52,053 nt of DNA, taken from assembly GCA_964603325.1 (NCBI GenBank), contig CAZRUH010000001.1:1-52053 (forward strand), written 5' to 3'. Origin of the DNA: LSNR01 sp964603325. Its GTDB lineage: Bacteria > Patescibacteriota > Minisyncoccia > Moranbacterales > UBA9337. Shown here in pieces: positions 1-8,553 of this stretch. A model generated the notes under the pieces. It was not told where the DNA came from. It did not search any database and saw nothing but the letters and a program-made list of their open reading frames with translations. Both the position numbers and the translations under genes were made by a program. The first letter of the stretch is position 1. Every line of letters begins with the position of its first letter.

Positions 1-1
1 A

Positions 2-946
2 ACCAGCTCCATTCAAAGTTATACGGATACGGATTATGATGCTTGCAACGGAGCTAATGAATTCGGTGTTCATACTTGTTTACCGCCGGCCGACCCGACT
101 TACCCAAATCCTGTTCCGAGTAGACCGGATGTTTTTGAGGCCGGCAGATCTTTTCCGGCATCGGAAAAAGATTTTGATAGTGTTTTGAGTGATATTGCCG
201 ATATGAAAGCTGAAGCCGGTTGTGATAATGTGGGGACATATTGTTCAAGTGATCATATTGTTTCCGGTAACGGAATATATTTTAACAATAGTGGGGAAGG
301 AAGACATATACAGTTGCAAAACGATGGAACTTTTAGAATAAGAACGGTGCAATCATATAACGGCTTTTTTAACAATATCAGCAGTTATAGCGGATCATGG
401 CAAACTTTCAATATCCCGGATGGAGGAATAATTTTTGTTGAAGATAATGTTTGGGTGGAAGGAAAAATTAATAATAAACGCATAACGATGGTGGCAGCGG
501 ATCTTTCCGGCGGAGATGATAAAAACGTTTTTTTGCAAAATGACTTGGAGTATACGAATTATGACGGAAGTGATATAATAGGATTAATAGCTCAAGGTGA
601 TGTTGAGGTGATTCAAGATAGTGAAAATAATTTAAGAATTGATGCCGCTCTTTTGGCGCAAAATGGACGAGTCGGCAGGGAATATTATTCAATAATTCCG
701 GCGGGTTGGTTTTCTTGGTATTGTCCATGCGGTTGGACTTGGTGCGAAGATCATAAAGATACGATTACTGTTTATGGATCCATTGCAACCAAGGGAAGAT
801 ATGGTTTTGCTTGGGGAGATACTTGTCCAAGAAGCACGGGGTATGCAAACAGAGTTTTAATATATGATAATAATTTGTTGTATTATCCGCCACCGTATTT
901 TCCTACAGGAACCAATTATGCCATTGATTTATGGGATGAAATGTAA
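2..946 (+). CDS. PilX-like type IV pilus-associated protein, 3' part only
   Basis: The reading frame is open from the left window edge, so the N-terminus is missing; the stop is TAA at 944-946. The visible ~314 residues have no membrane segment. They are rich in Gly, Asn, Tyr and Trp, as in secreted beta-rich pilus or adhesin domains. Near the C-terminus are a GSIATKGRYGFAW stretch and a proline-rich YYPPPYFPTG stretch. I associate these with PilX-like accessory proteins encoded beside pilM in Patescibacteria, but this is recollection, not a search. The gene ends 24 bp before pilM on the same strand, which supports a pilus role. A cysteine-containing WYCPCGWTWC stretch (about residues 240-250 of the visible part) could hold a metal or disulfides. 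Function is moderately supported by position and weakly by sequence. Confidence 0.55.
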   Translation, partial: TSSIQSYTDTDYDACNGANEFGVHTCLPPADPTYPNPVPSRPDVFEAGRSFPASEKDFDSVLSDIADMKAEAGCDNVGTYCSSDHIVSGNGIYFNNSGEGRHIQLQNDGTFRIRTVQSYNGFFNNISSYSGSWQTFNIPDGGIIFVEDNVWVEGKINNKRITMVAADLSGGDDKNVFLQNDLEYTNYDGSDIIGLIAQGDVEVIQDSENNLRIDAALLAQNGRVGREYYSIIPAGWFSWYCPCGWTWCEDHKDTITVYGSIATKGRYGFAWGDTCPRSTGYANRVLIYDNNLLYYPPPYFPTGTNYAIDLWDEM

Positions 947-970
947 GAATAAATTATTTTAGAATAGAAT

Positions 971-2041
971 ATGAGTTTTTTAAACAAAAAATTAATTAGT
1001 TTTGCCGAAGATGTTATTGGTTTAGATATAGGAATGTCTTCAGTGAAGGTTATTCAACTAGAGGATAAAATTATAAAAAACTATGGTTTTAAAAAAATTC
1101 CGGAAGGAGTTATTGTTAATGGCGAAATCATAAAACCGGATAAATTATCAGAAATCATTAGAGAGGTTGTTGCGGAAGCTAAACCAAAAAGAATAAAGAC
1201 GAAAAAAGTTATTTGTTCCGTGCCGGAATCAAGGTCTTTTTTACGCTTAATTTCAGTTCCAAACATGGAAAAAGAAGAACTTGAAGAAGCTATAAAGTGG
1301 GAAATAGAAGCCAATATTCCTCTTTCATTGGATAAAGTGTATTATGATTGGATAGTTGTCAATGATATTTTCTCGGACAATAAAGACGAAAATAGAGTTT
1401 TGATTTTAGCAACAGCGAAAAAAATTATTGATCAAATGCTGGAAATTATTGATAATTCCGGATTGGAAGCTGTCGGAATTGAGTCTGAATCTGTAGCTCT
1501 TGTAAGGAGTTTGTATGATGGTAAAAAAAACAAAAAAACGGTTTTGTTTGTGGAGTTGGGGCAAAACAAAACAACGTTTGTTTTTGCAATTAAGGGGGTG
1601 CCATGCTTTACTTCCAGTGTTCCCGTTTCGGAACAAACAATTATTAGTCAGATAGCTAAAAAGTTTAATATGTCTAACGAAAAAGCGAGAATATTTGAAG
1701 AAAAGAACGGATTGGAATCGTTTTTTGATGATGAAGACTTGTTCTCTGCCATAGAACCGGCATTAGAAAATCTTGTTGAAGAAATTAAGAAGACAATAGA
1801 TTTTTATTTAGGAGGATTGCGATATTCAGACAAAATAGATGATATAATAGTTTGCGGAAAACTTTCTACCGATAAAAAAATGATTAACTATTTGTCAAAA
1901 AGATTAAAAAAAGAAATTAGAATGGGAAGCATATTGTCCAATTTAAATAAAGACAAGAAAATAATTCCGATAATAAAAAATGAAATTGCCGTTCAGTATG
2001 CAATAGCCATAGGATTGGCGTTGGGATGCGGTCAGGAATAA
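971..2041 (+). CDS. pilM: Type IV pilus assembly protein PilM
   Basis: A 356-residue cytoplasmic actin-like ATPase that forms the inner ring of the type IV pilus alignment complex and binds the N-terminal tail of PilN. The N-terminal VIGLDIGMSSVKVIQLE stretch is the phosphate-1 motif of the FtsA/PilM actin fold, and the later LFVELGQNKT matches the phosphate-2 region. The EEAIKWEIEANIPLSLD segment is typical of PilM. Length matches the family. No Shine-Dalgarno sequence precedes the ATG. The gene is followed at once by pilN- and pilO-type genes in the expected order, which makes the call secure. Confidence 0.93.
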   Translation: MSFLNKKLISFAEDVIGLDIGMSSVKVIQLEDKIIKNYGFKKIPEGVIVNGEIIKPDKLSEIIREVVAEAKPKRIKTKKVICSVPESRSFLRLISVPNMEKEELEEAIKWEIEANIPLSLDKVYYDWIVVNDIFSDNKDENRVLILATAKKIIDQMLEIIDNSGLEAVGIESESVALVRSLYDGKKNKKTVLFVELGQNKTTFVFAIKGVPCFTSSVPVSEQTIISQIAKKFNMSNEKARIFEEKNGLESFFDDEDLFSAIEPALENLVEEIKKTIDFYLGGLRYSDKIDDIIVCGKLSTDKKMINYLSKRLKKEIRMGSILSNLNKDKKIIPIIKNEIAVQYAIAIGLALGCGQE

Positions 2042-2070
2042 AATATTTTTGTAATCAAATACATAGAAAA

Positions 2071-2631
2071 ATGAAAATAAGATTAAATCTTTTGCCAAAA
2101 AAAAGAATGAAAGAAATAAGAAGGAAAACGGTCTTGAGGTTTATTATTTGGCAAGAAATGGTGGTTATTTTTATCATTGCTTTGTTTATGTCCGCAATTT
2201 ATGGAGTTAACGATATCGTCAAGTTACGTTTAGATGAAACTAACAAAGAATCAATGATGCAAATGACCGGTAGTGATTACAAAAAAATGAAGAACTATGA
2301 ACAATCTTTTGAAGATATTGGAAATAAACTTTTTTTGTTGCAAAAAATACAAAGAAATGATGCTGATTGGCTAAATATTTTTATGAAAATAAACAATATC
2401 GTTCCCAATGGAGTCGCCATCAGTTCATTGAAAAATGAAAATTATGACATTGTTTTGAGGGGTGTTGCCACAACAAGGGCAGATTTGATAGACCTAAAAA
2501 ATGGATTTGACAAAGAGGAGTGTTTTTTTGATGTTAGTATTCCATTGAGCGATATTGTTTTAAAAAATGATATTGATTTTCAATTGGAATTTAAAGTAAA
2601 TAAAGATTGTTTATTAACTTATGAAGATTAA
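2071..2631 (+). CDS. pilN: PilN-like pilus alignment protein
   Basis: A 186-residue bitopic inner-membrane protein. I chose the start at 2071 because the product then opens MKIRLNLLPKKRMKE, matching the conserved I-N-L-L-P motif by which PilN docks into PilM. An upstream in-frame ATG at 2026 would overlap pilM and add 15 residues of no family character. One membrane helix lies at about residues 25-47, followed by a coiled-coil stretch and a small periplasmic-type domain (about 100-186). It overlaps the next gene by 11 bp, so translational coupling is likely. With PilO it would form the PilN/PilO heterodimer that links the cytoplasmic PilM ring to the outside. Confidence 0.85.
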   Translation: MKIRLNLLPKKRMKEIRRKTVLRFIIWQEMVVIFIIALFMSAIYGVNDIVKLRLDETNKESMMQMTGSDYKKMKNYEQSFEDIGNKLFLLQKIQRNDADWLNIFMKINNIVPNGVAISSLKNENYDIVLRGVATTRADLIDLKNGFDKEECFFDVSIPLSDIVLKNDIDFQLEFKVNKDCLLTYED

Positions 2632-3325
2632 ATATTTTTTATTTAAAAATAGAACTTATTTTTTAGTTGTTATTTTATTGATAGTGATTTTCTTGTTGGT
2701 GTTTTTTTTCGTAAAGCCGGCATTAAAAGAATTGGATAATAATGCTGTTTTAATTCAGAAAAAGAAGTTAGATATTCAAGTTAAAAATAATAAGATTTCC
2801 AAAATTCCGGAATTAAAAAAGAAATTTTATGTTGTTAATGCAAATAAAGAGAAATTAGATGTTTTGTTTGTTAAGGACAATATAGTTAATTTGGTTAAAG
2901 AATTGGAGAGTATGGCCGAGGATACGAACAATGAAATATCTATAAAAATTCCTGAAGAAAAAAATAAAAACACTCAAAAGAATTTGAAAAAGAAAAATAA
3001 TGAGGAATATGATTTGATGGAAGGGTTTACCGATGATGATTACTTTAAATTGCAAATAAATTTAGTCGGCAATTATGAAAGTTTGTTAAGGTTTATTTAT
3101 AAACTTAACAATATGCGGTATTATGCAAAAATAGTGTCATTTAACATTCTCGTTGATGAAATAAGCATTAAACAAAATGATGCGAAAAATAAAAAGAATG
3201 TTAATCCGGGGCTGTTTAAACAAGCTATTGTTGGTAGTGGCGATAATAATAATTTTGATAATATCGATGAAAAACAAAAAATTTTAAAAACAAATTTGGA
3301 TGTAATTTTTTATTTAAAAAAATGA
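2621..3325 (+). CDS. pilO: PilO-like pilus alignment protein
   Basis: A 234-residue protein with a short basic N-terminus, one strong membrane helix (about residues 11-32), a long Lys/Asn-rich coiled-coil segment and a C-terminal domain. That domain contains a FKLQINLVGNYESLLRFIYKLN stretch (about residues 145-166), the hallmark of PilO-type domains. The order PilM-PilN-this gene and the overlaps on both sides (11 bp before, 4 bp after) support assignment as PilO. A Lys/Glu/Asn-rich insert at about residues 105-135 looks low-complexity. No Shine-Dalgarno site is needed if translation is coupled to pilN. Confidence 0.82.
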   Translation: MKIKYFLFKNRTYFLVVILLIVIFLLVFFFVKPALKELDNNAVLIQKKKLDIQVKNNKISKIPELKKKFYVVNANKEKLDVLFVKDNIVNLVKELESMAEDTNNEISIKIPEEKNKNTQKNLKKKNNEEYDLMEGFTDDDYFKLQINLVGNYESLLRFIYKLNNMRYYAKIVSFNILVDEISIKQNDAKNKKNVNPGLFKQAIVGSGDNNNFDNIDEKQKILKTNLDVIFYLKK

Positions 3326-3663
3326 AGATTAAAGAAATAAAAATAAACAAAGATAGTTTAATAAAAATATTAAAAATTGACTTTGCGAAGTCCGTATGGG
3401 ATTATTTGTTTAAAAAATCCGGCACCATTGCGATGATAGTGTTTCTAATAGTGTCATTTTTTAGTGGTTTTATTATTTATAAATATCTTTATTTGTCTGT
3501 TTGGAATGAAGAACAAAAAATGAATTATTTGCATGGAGCAGAAAAAGAAAAAGCAAATTTCAAAATCAGTGATTTTGATAAAGTTATTAAAAAAATAGAA
3601 GAAAGAAAAATTAGATATAAAGAAGTGATGCCGACAGATGTGGAGGATATTTTTAGGTTATAG
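3322..3663 (+). CDS. Small single-pass membrane protein ending the pilus operon
   Basis: A 113-residue protein that starts in an ATGA overlap with pilO and ends in TAG. It has a basic N-terminus, one membrane helix (about residues 36-54) and a short charged tail (KIEERKIRYKEVMPTDVEDIF). The position after pilO is where pilP sits in Proteobacteria, but there is no lipobox and no PilP domain, so I do not name it. It could be an extra alignment-complex subunit specific to this lineage. Nothing downstream continues the operon: two tRNAs follow on the opposite strand. Confidence 0.7.
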   Translation: MKIKEIKINKDSLIKILKIDFAKSVWDYLFKKSGTIAMIVFLIVSFFSGFIIYKYLYLSVWNEEQKMNYLHGAEKEKANFKISDFDKVIKKIEERKIRYKEVMPTDVEDIFRL

Positions 3664-3676
3664 TTTTTTTATCCAG

Positions 3677-3748
3677 TGCCTTCGTCAGGACTCGAACCTG
3701 AAACGCTTGGTCCGAAGCCAAGTGTGATATCCATTTCACCACGAAGGC
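3677..3748 (-). tRNA. tRNA-Arg(TCG)
   Basis: Reading the minus strand, a 7-bp acceptor stem GCCTTCG/CGAAGGC, D arm GTGA/TCAC, anticodon stem CTTGG/CCAAG with loop CTTCGGA (anticodon TCG) and T arm TCAGG-TTCGAGT-CCTGA form a complete cloverleaf. The discriminator is A, and the 3' CCA is not encoded (the next bases are CTGG). It lies 6 bp downstream of tRNA-His and probably shares its transcript. Confidence 0.96.
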
Positions 3749-3754
3749 TATTTG

Positions 3755-3826
3755 GGCGACTACTGGGAATCGAACCCAGGTTCTCGGTACCACAAACCGA
3801 TGTCCTACCATTGAACGATAGTCGCC
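3755..3826 (-). tRNA. tRNA-His(GTG)
   Basis: Minus-strand cloverleaf with anticodon stem TCGGT/ACCGA and loop TTGTGGT (anticodon GTG). The T arm is CTGGG-TTCGATT-CCCAG. The acceptor stem is GCGACTA/TAGTCGC with an extra 5' G opposite C73. This is the G-1:C73 pair needed by histidyl-tRNA synthetase, and here it is encoded in the DNA. CCA is not encoded. It is the first tRNA of a His-Arg pair. Confidence 0.96.
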
Positions 3827-3842
3827 ATAATTTTACTTTGGA

Positions 3843-3871
3843 ATATTAGCATAAATATTTAAAAATATCAA
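3843..3871 (-). promoter_or_regulatory. Promoter of the His-Arg tRNA pair
   Basis: On the minus strand, TTGATA (3866-3871) is followed by a 17-bp spacer and TAATAT (3843-3848) preceded by TGC, an extended -10. Transcription would start about 10 bp before tRNA-His. Assigned by eye from sigma-70 consensus. Confidence 0.7.
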
Positions 3872-3920
3872 ATAATAAGGCAATCCACCTTGTTTTATTG
3901 AATTGAGTTTTAAAAAGTGA

Positions 3921-3948
3921 TTGCCGGAGATTTTTTTTGTGTTAAAAT
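3921..3948 (+). promoter_or_regulatory. Promoter directly before the GT39-type gene
   Basis: TTGCCG (3921-3926), a 16-bp spacer and TAAAAT (3943-3948). The expected start of transcription falls at or just before the ATG at 3956, so the message would be nearly leaderless. No Shine-Dalgarno site is present. Assigned by consensus matching only. Confidence 0.5.
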
Positions 3949-3955
3949 AATACTA

Positions 3956-5743
3956 ATGAAAAAAATTAATAAACAATTAAAATTTTTAAAGAATAAATAT
4001 TTTTGGATATTTGTAGGGATTTTTTTGCTGGGAACTTTTTTAAGAGCTTATAACTTTGTTCCATGGTTGCACTTTGAACTTGATCAAGCTCGCGATGCGA
4101 CGTTGATTCGTGAGGCGATCAATGGTGGTGCGGGAGAGTTGCCATTATTGGGACCGCGAGCGGCGGGAACATTTTTGCGACTGGGTCCGGCATTTTATTA
4201 TATAGAGTATTTATTCGCTTCTTTTTTTGGTCCAACACCGCAAGGATCGGCTTTTGCAATTTTATTTTTTTCAATTCTATCTATTCCAATGTTTTATTTT
4301 TTTCTGAGAGAATATTTTAATAAAAAATATTCATTGGTGGTGCTTTTGATATTTTCCGTCTCTTTGTTTATGGTTACTTATTCACGATTTGCATGGAATC
4401 CTAATTTATTACCATTTTTCATTTTTGGATTTCTATTTTCTTTATTAAAGTCTGTAAGGGTTTTGGATAAAAAGAAAAGAAAAACCAAAAAAGCAATCAG
4501 AGCGCAAAAAAGAAGTCGCGGATTATGGCTATTGATAACGGCTCTTTTTTATGGTATTTTGGCGCAATTTCATTTTTTGGCAATGATAATTTTTGCAATT
4601 GTAGCGATTATTTTTTTAATTTACAAACGACCCAAGATAAAATACCAATTTTGGATGGGGGCGGTGTTGATTGTTGTTTTTTTGCACTTTCCGATGATTA
4701 TAAATGAGATAAAAACCGGAGGAAATAATTCACAATTATTTTTAAAAGCGGTCATTGGAAAATCAGACAGCAAAAAAAATTATACTTTAATTGAAAAAAC
4801 TTATAAAGATGTAAAGGAAAATTCTTTAAAATTCTGGATGATGACTACCGGCTCTCAGTTGGCCGAATTGCCAAAATTAAAAATAAGGAACGGAATAAAA
4901 GATTTTCAATGCGACAAATATTGTAGAGAGAACTTATTTAAGGGTGTGTTGGCGGGAGTTTTTTTTGCACTAGGTTCATTTTTATTATTACTGGAATTTT
5001 TTTTGGAAAAGAAAGTTCGTAAAAGAAATTTTTTATTTCTCAACTTTGTTTTATTGATTACGTCTTTTGCGATCTTTATTCCATTGGCTTATGATATGTC
5101 TCCAAGATTTTTCTTAATCATTACGCCGTTACCGTTTGTTTTTTGGGGAATTGTATTTCACCGTTTGGGAAAAATGATTGACAATAAAAATTTTGTTTGG
5201 TTTTTGGCAAGTGTAATTATGGCATTTAATCTATATTTTGTAATAAATTATTTTAATCAACTTTCCAATGCGAAGAATAAACCAATCAGGATTGGTTTAG
5301 ATAAAATTATGAAGCAAAAAACAAGAATTACATTGGAGCAAGAAATGTCTATTGTTGATTATATGGAAAGTTTTTATGAAAAAAATAAATCTCCGGTATT
5401 TTTTCATGGACAAAGTGAGTTTCACAGAGCATTTTCTTATTNNNNNNNNNNCGACAGGAACATTCCCAGGGATGGCATCGGAAAAAGTGAAAAGTCTACC
5501 ATTTGTCGCCAAGGAAATTATTTTTTAATTATAAGAACACAATCAAGTCTGGACAGTTTTAAAAGATATTTGAGTAGATTTATAATTTTAAATAAAAAAG
5601 TTTTCGGAACACTTACGGTTTTCCACTTAAAGCCAAAACCTGCTATAATAAATTGTGAAAAACCGAATATAAAAACTTTCCGCACTTATAAAGGAGAGGG
5701 AGGCGCTGTGGCTAAGAGGTATAAGTGGAAAGAAATTTTTTAA
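3956..5743 (+). CDS. GT39/ArnT-type membrane glycosyltransferase (contains assembly gap)
   Basis: About 595 residues with a dozen or so membrane helices. The first periplasmic loop carries WLHFELDQARDATLI, where the acidic pair matches the catalytic aspartates of the PMT/ArnT (GT-C) fold. Such enzymes transfer a sugar from a polyprenyl phosphate to proteins or lipids outside the membrane. I use the ATG at 3956: the GTG at 3917 lies upstream of the likely promoter -10. Ten Ns at 5442-5451 interrupt codons near residue 496, so the true length and frame across the gap are unknown. The sequence just after the gap reads less convincingly than the later GNYFLIIRTQSSLDSF stretch. The donor and acceptor cannot be told from sequence. 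Confidence 0.75.
   Translation: MKKINKQLKFLKNKYFWIFVGIFLLGTFLRAYNFVPWLHFELDQARDATLIREAINGGAGELPLLGPRAAGTFLRLGPAFYYIEYLFASFFGPTPQGSAFAILFFSILSIPMFYFFLREYFNKKYSLVVLLIFSVSLFMVTYSRFAWNPNLLPFFIFGFLFSLLKSVRVLDKKKRKTKKAIRAQKRSRGLWLLITALFYGILAQFHFLAMIIFAIVAIIFLIYKRPKIKYQFWMGAVLIVVFLHFPMIINEIKTGGNNSQLFLKAVIGKSDSKKNYTLIEKTYKDVKENSLKFWMMTTGSQLAELPKLKIRNGIKDFQCDKYCRENLFKGVLAGVFFALGSFLLLLEFFLEKKVRKRNFLFLNFVLLITSFAIFIPLAYDMSPRFFLIITPLPFVFWGIVFHRLGKMIDNKNFVWFLASVIMAFNLYFVINYFNQLSNAKNKPIRIGLDKIMKQKTRITLEQEMSIVDYMESFYEKNKSPVFFHGQSEFHRAFSYXXXXDRNIPRDGIGKSEKSTICRQGNYFLIIRTQSSLDSFKRYLSRFIILNKKVFGTLTVFHLKPKPAIINCEKPNIKTFRTYKGEGGAVAKRYKWKEIF
5442..5451. other. Scaffold gap of 10 N
   Basis: Ten unknown bases inside the glycosyltransferase gene. 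A round number suggests a fixed-size scaffolding placeholder, so the distance between the flanks may not be real. Confidence 0.95.
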
Positions 5744-5769
5744 ATTTTAATTTTTTTATAAATAAAAAT

Positions 5770-7167
5770 ATGAAGAAAAACAAATATAAAATAGGAATAA
5801 TTCTGGGAGTCTTTATGATGGTAGTTCTTGCTTATATCTTAACCGGTACCGTATTTGGTGAGGATGATGAAAACAAAACGGGAGACCATGCTTCAGAAAT
5901 AAGGCGGGAAACGGAAGATTATGAGCAAGAAGCCGGTTTGGAAGAAAAAAATACTGATGATGATATTAAAGATGAAAAGAATGATGTTGAGAGCAGAATA
6001 GAGAATGAAAAGAATAAAATGGAGAAAAGGATAAAAGAGAAAAAAAGAAAGACTAAAGAGCGCGCGGAAAAATTGCAAGAGAAGGCAGGAGAATATGAAA
6101 ACAAGAAAAAAGATAATGACAATGTTTCTGATGTTGAAGTGGAAATTGAACCAAAAAATGTTATTGATGATAAAGTAAGAGAAGTTGGACTTCGTGTTAA
6201 AACAAAAAAAAGCGTAAAAAAAGTTGAATATTACATTGATGACAATGAAGAGGATATTTATTTGGGACGGGCCAAGGAAGAATATCTAAAAAATGATGAT
6301 GAAAATAATAATGAAAGCGGTGTTGATGAAAAAAACAAAGAAGAAAAAGAATGGAAATTAAACATTGATCAGGAAAACAGATTACCGAACGGTGAATATG
6401 ATGTCTATGCAAAAATACATACGGATAATGGAGAAAAAGAAAGCAAAAGGGTAAAAATAAGAGTTGAAAAAAAATATATTGATCTTGAGAAACAACAGGA
6501 AAAATTGAAAGAAAAATTTGGAGAACTTAGTCCGAATGTTGATTCTGACAATGATGGTGTTTCTGATGCTGATGAAAAAAGATTGGGGACAAATCCGTAT
6601 TTGGCAGATACCGATAATGATGGATATATAGATGGTGATGAAATTAATAATGGCTTTGATCCACTAAAGGCATCGGAAGGAAATAAAAGTGATAAGGTTG
6701 TTTTTGAGAGTCCGAAGGATAAAGGGGTTGTTCGCAATGAGTACAAGGTGGAGGACGTTAAAATGGAAAAAGACGGCGATGAAAATAAAATTTTGTTAAA
6801 AGGAAAAGCTTTGCCAAATACATTTGTAAGAGTATATATTTATAGCAATAATCCGATTATTGTTACCGTAAGAACGGACAATGACGGCAATTGGTCTTAT
6901 AAGCTTGACAAGGAATTGAAAAATGGTGAACATGAGGTTTATGTAGCTATAACTGATAATACCGGAAAGATTACTTCAAAGAGTAAGCCATTGGCATTTG
7001 TTAAAACCGCTAAAGCTGTGAGCGTTATCCCGGTTGCGAATGCAAAAACGACTGAATCTCCGGTGGAAACTATGACCCAATATAATATAGTGTATGGTAT
7101 CATCATAGTAATAGCTGTATTTTCTGTGGCTTTGATTATTATAAAACTTTTATTAACACATAAATAA
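5770..7167 (+). CDS. Membrane-anchored surface protein with thrombospondin type 3 repeats
   Basis: A 465-residue protein. The start at 5770 gives a normal basic N-terminus followed by a membrane helix (about residues 7-28); the upstream GTG at 5725 overlaps the previous gene. Then come a highly charged Glu/Lys/Asp coiled-coil segment (about 35-110) and a beta-rich Ig-like domain (about 115-235). Next is a calcium-binding block with two D-x-D-x-D-G-x-x-D motifs (DSDNDGVSDADE and DTDNDGYIDGDE, about 255-295), a second Ig-like domain (about 315-415) and a C-terminal membrane helix (about 440-462). The same type 3 repeat style recurs in the sortase at 29874. It may be a stalk or adhesin; no enzyme motif is visible. 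Confidence 0.75.
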   Translation: MKKNKYKIGIILGVFMMVVLAYILTGTVFGEDDENKTGDHASEIRRETEDYEQEAGLEEKNTDDDIKDEKNDVESRIENEKNKMEKRIKEKKRKTKERAEKLQEKAGEYENKKKDNDNVSDVEVEIEPKNVIDDKVREVGLRVKTKKSVKKVEYYIDDNEEDIYLGRAKEEYLKNDDENNNESGVDEKNKEEKEWKLNIDQENRLPNGEYDVYAKIHTDNGEKESKRVKIRVEKKYIDLEKQQEKLKEKFGELSPNVDSDNDGVSDADEKRLGTNPYLADTDNDGYIDGDEINNGFDPLKASEGNKSDKVVFESPKDKGVVRNEYKVEDVKMEKDGDENKILLKGKALPNTFVRVYIYSNNPIIVTVRTDNDGNWSYKLDKELKNGEHEVYVAITDNTGKITSKSKPLAFVKTAKAVSVIPVANAKTTESPVETMTQYNIVYGIIIVIAVFSVALIIIKLLLTHK

Positions 7168-7190
7168 TAGGCACTTAAACCATTGTGTGA

Positions 7191-8543
7191 ATGTTTGAAA
7201 TAGTTGAAAAACTGAAATTTTTCAAAAGGAACTATATAGTTTGGTATTCGTTGCTTTTGATTGTTGTTGTGGTCGGGGTTATATTATTTGGAAACTATTA
7301 TTCCCTTAGCAAGTTTGAATACAATACAGATAGACTTTTGCAAAGCAAGGCTATTTTAGCGGAGGATATATTTAATGTTTTGGTATCGGATAATGATTTT
7401 AGCGACCAAAGTTCCTTAAATGGGAAAATATCTGAAATTTTAAAGAATGATTCGGAGATAAAAAAGATAGAAATTTTGTTATCAAATAATAACAAAGACG
7501 GATATAAAATTGTTGCTTCCAGCGATAAGCACAATGTTGGAAAAGAAATGGATAATGATTTATTAAGAATGGCCTTTGGTAATGATGTTGGGATAGCCTT
7601 TCTCAATAATGATAGCAATGGAAAAAGGTATTGGGAAGTTGTAAAGGTGATAAAAAATAATGGAAAGAGAATAGGGCTTATTTCTTTTCAAATGTCGTTG
7701 GAAGAGCATGATAATTTTATCAAAAAATCAACAAGAGAAGTCTATATAGTTTTGGCTATTTTGATGTTTTTGGTTTTATTGATTATAGCTAATCACGTTC
7801 GTTTTTTTAAGTATGCACTAAAGGCAACCAAGCTTGAGGAGGTTGATAAAATGAAAGATGATTTTATTTCTATGGCCAGTCATGAATTAAAAAGTCCTTT
7901 GACGGCAATTAGGGGATATATAGAAATATTAAAAGATTCTTTAACGACAAAAGGAAAAAATATAAAAAATGATAATGTACAGGTGTTGGAGAATATGGAA
8001 TCTTCCGCTTCCAGGTTGGAAGAGTTGGTATCTGATTTATTGGATGTTTCCAGATTGCAACAAAATAGAATGCCGATAAATTTATCTAAAGTGGATTTAG
8101 ATAATGTAATTGAAGGAATTATCAAAGAACTTATGATTAGCGCAAAGAACAAGGGACTGGATTTAATTTATGTTAAGCCAAAAAATATAGTTGAGGTTTT
8201 GGCCGATGCCGGAAGAGTAAAGCAAATTCTGATTAATTTGCTGAGTAACGCCATAAAATATACTCCGAAGGGCAAAGTTGAAATTACTTTAAGGGAAGAT
8301 GCAAAAAATATTTTTGTTACCGTTGCGGATACGGGATTGGGTATCTCCGCCAAAAATTTAAAAAAATTGTTTTCAAAGTTTTATCGCGTTAAGACAGATA
8401 AAACGGTGAATATATCGGGAACGGGGCTGGGGCTATGGATTTCCAGAGAAATTGCCAGAAAAATGAAAGGAGATTTGACTGTGGAAAGTATAGAGGGTGT
8501 CGGATCACATTTTACATTAAAGTTAAAGAAATATAAGAAATAA
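7191..8543 (+). CDS. Membrane sensor histidine kinase
   Basis: A 450-residue two-component sensor. It has a membrane helix at about residues 15-34, an extracellular sensing domain of about 150 residues and a second helix (about 183-202). The HisKA domain has the phospho-acceptor His in SMASHELKSPLTAIRGY (about residue 231), followed by the HATPase domain with N box (NLLSNAIKYTP), G1 (DTGLGIS) and G2 (GTGLGLWIS). All catalytic motifs are intact. No response regulator gene is adjacent on either side, so its partner must lie elsewhere. It sits 23 bp after the surface-protein gene and 10 bp before a glycosyltransferase, hinting that it may sense the envelope. The input ligand is unknown. Confidence 0.92.
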   Translation: MFEIVEKLKFFKRNYIVWYSLLLIVVVVGVILFGNYYSLSKFEYNTDRLLQSKAILAEDIFNVLVSDNDFSDQSSLNGKISEILKNDSEIKKIEILLSNNNKDGYKIVASSDKHNVGKEMDNDLLRMAFGNDVGIAFLNNDSNGKRYWEVVKVIKNNGKRIGLISFQMSLEEHDNFIKKSTREVYIVLAILMFLVLLIIANHVRFFKYALKATKLEEVDKMKDDFISMASHELKSPLTAIRGYIEILKDSLTTKGKNIKNDNVQVLENMESSASRLEELVSDLLDVSRLQQNRMPINLSKVDLDNVIEGIIKELMISAKNKGLDLIYVKPKNIVEVLADAGRVKQILINLLSNAIKYTPKGKVEITLREDAKNIFVTVADTGLGISAKNLKKLFSKFYRVKTDKTVNISGTGLGLWISREIARKMKGDLTVESIEGVGSHFTLKLKKYKK

Positions 8544-8553
8544 ATTATAGTGT

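Noticed and set aside
6405..6746. Opposite-strand open frames inside the surface protein and other genes
   Set aside because: They are mirror frames of genes with strong codon bias, without start signals or family motifs.
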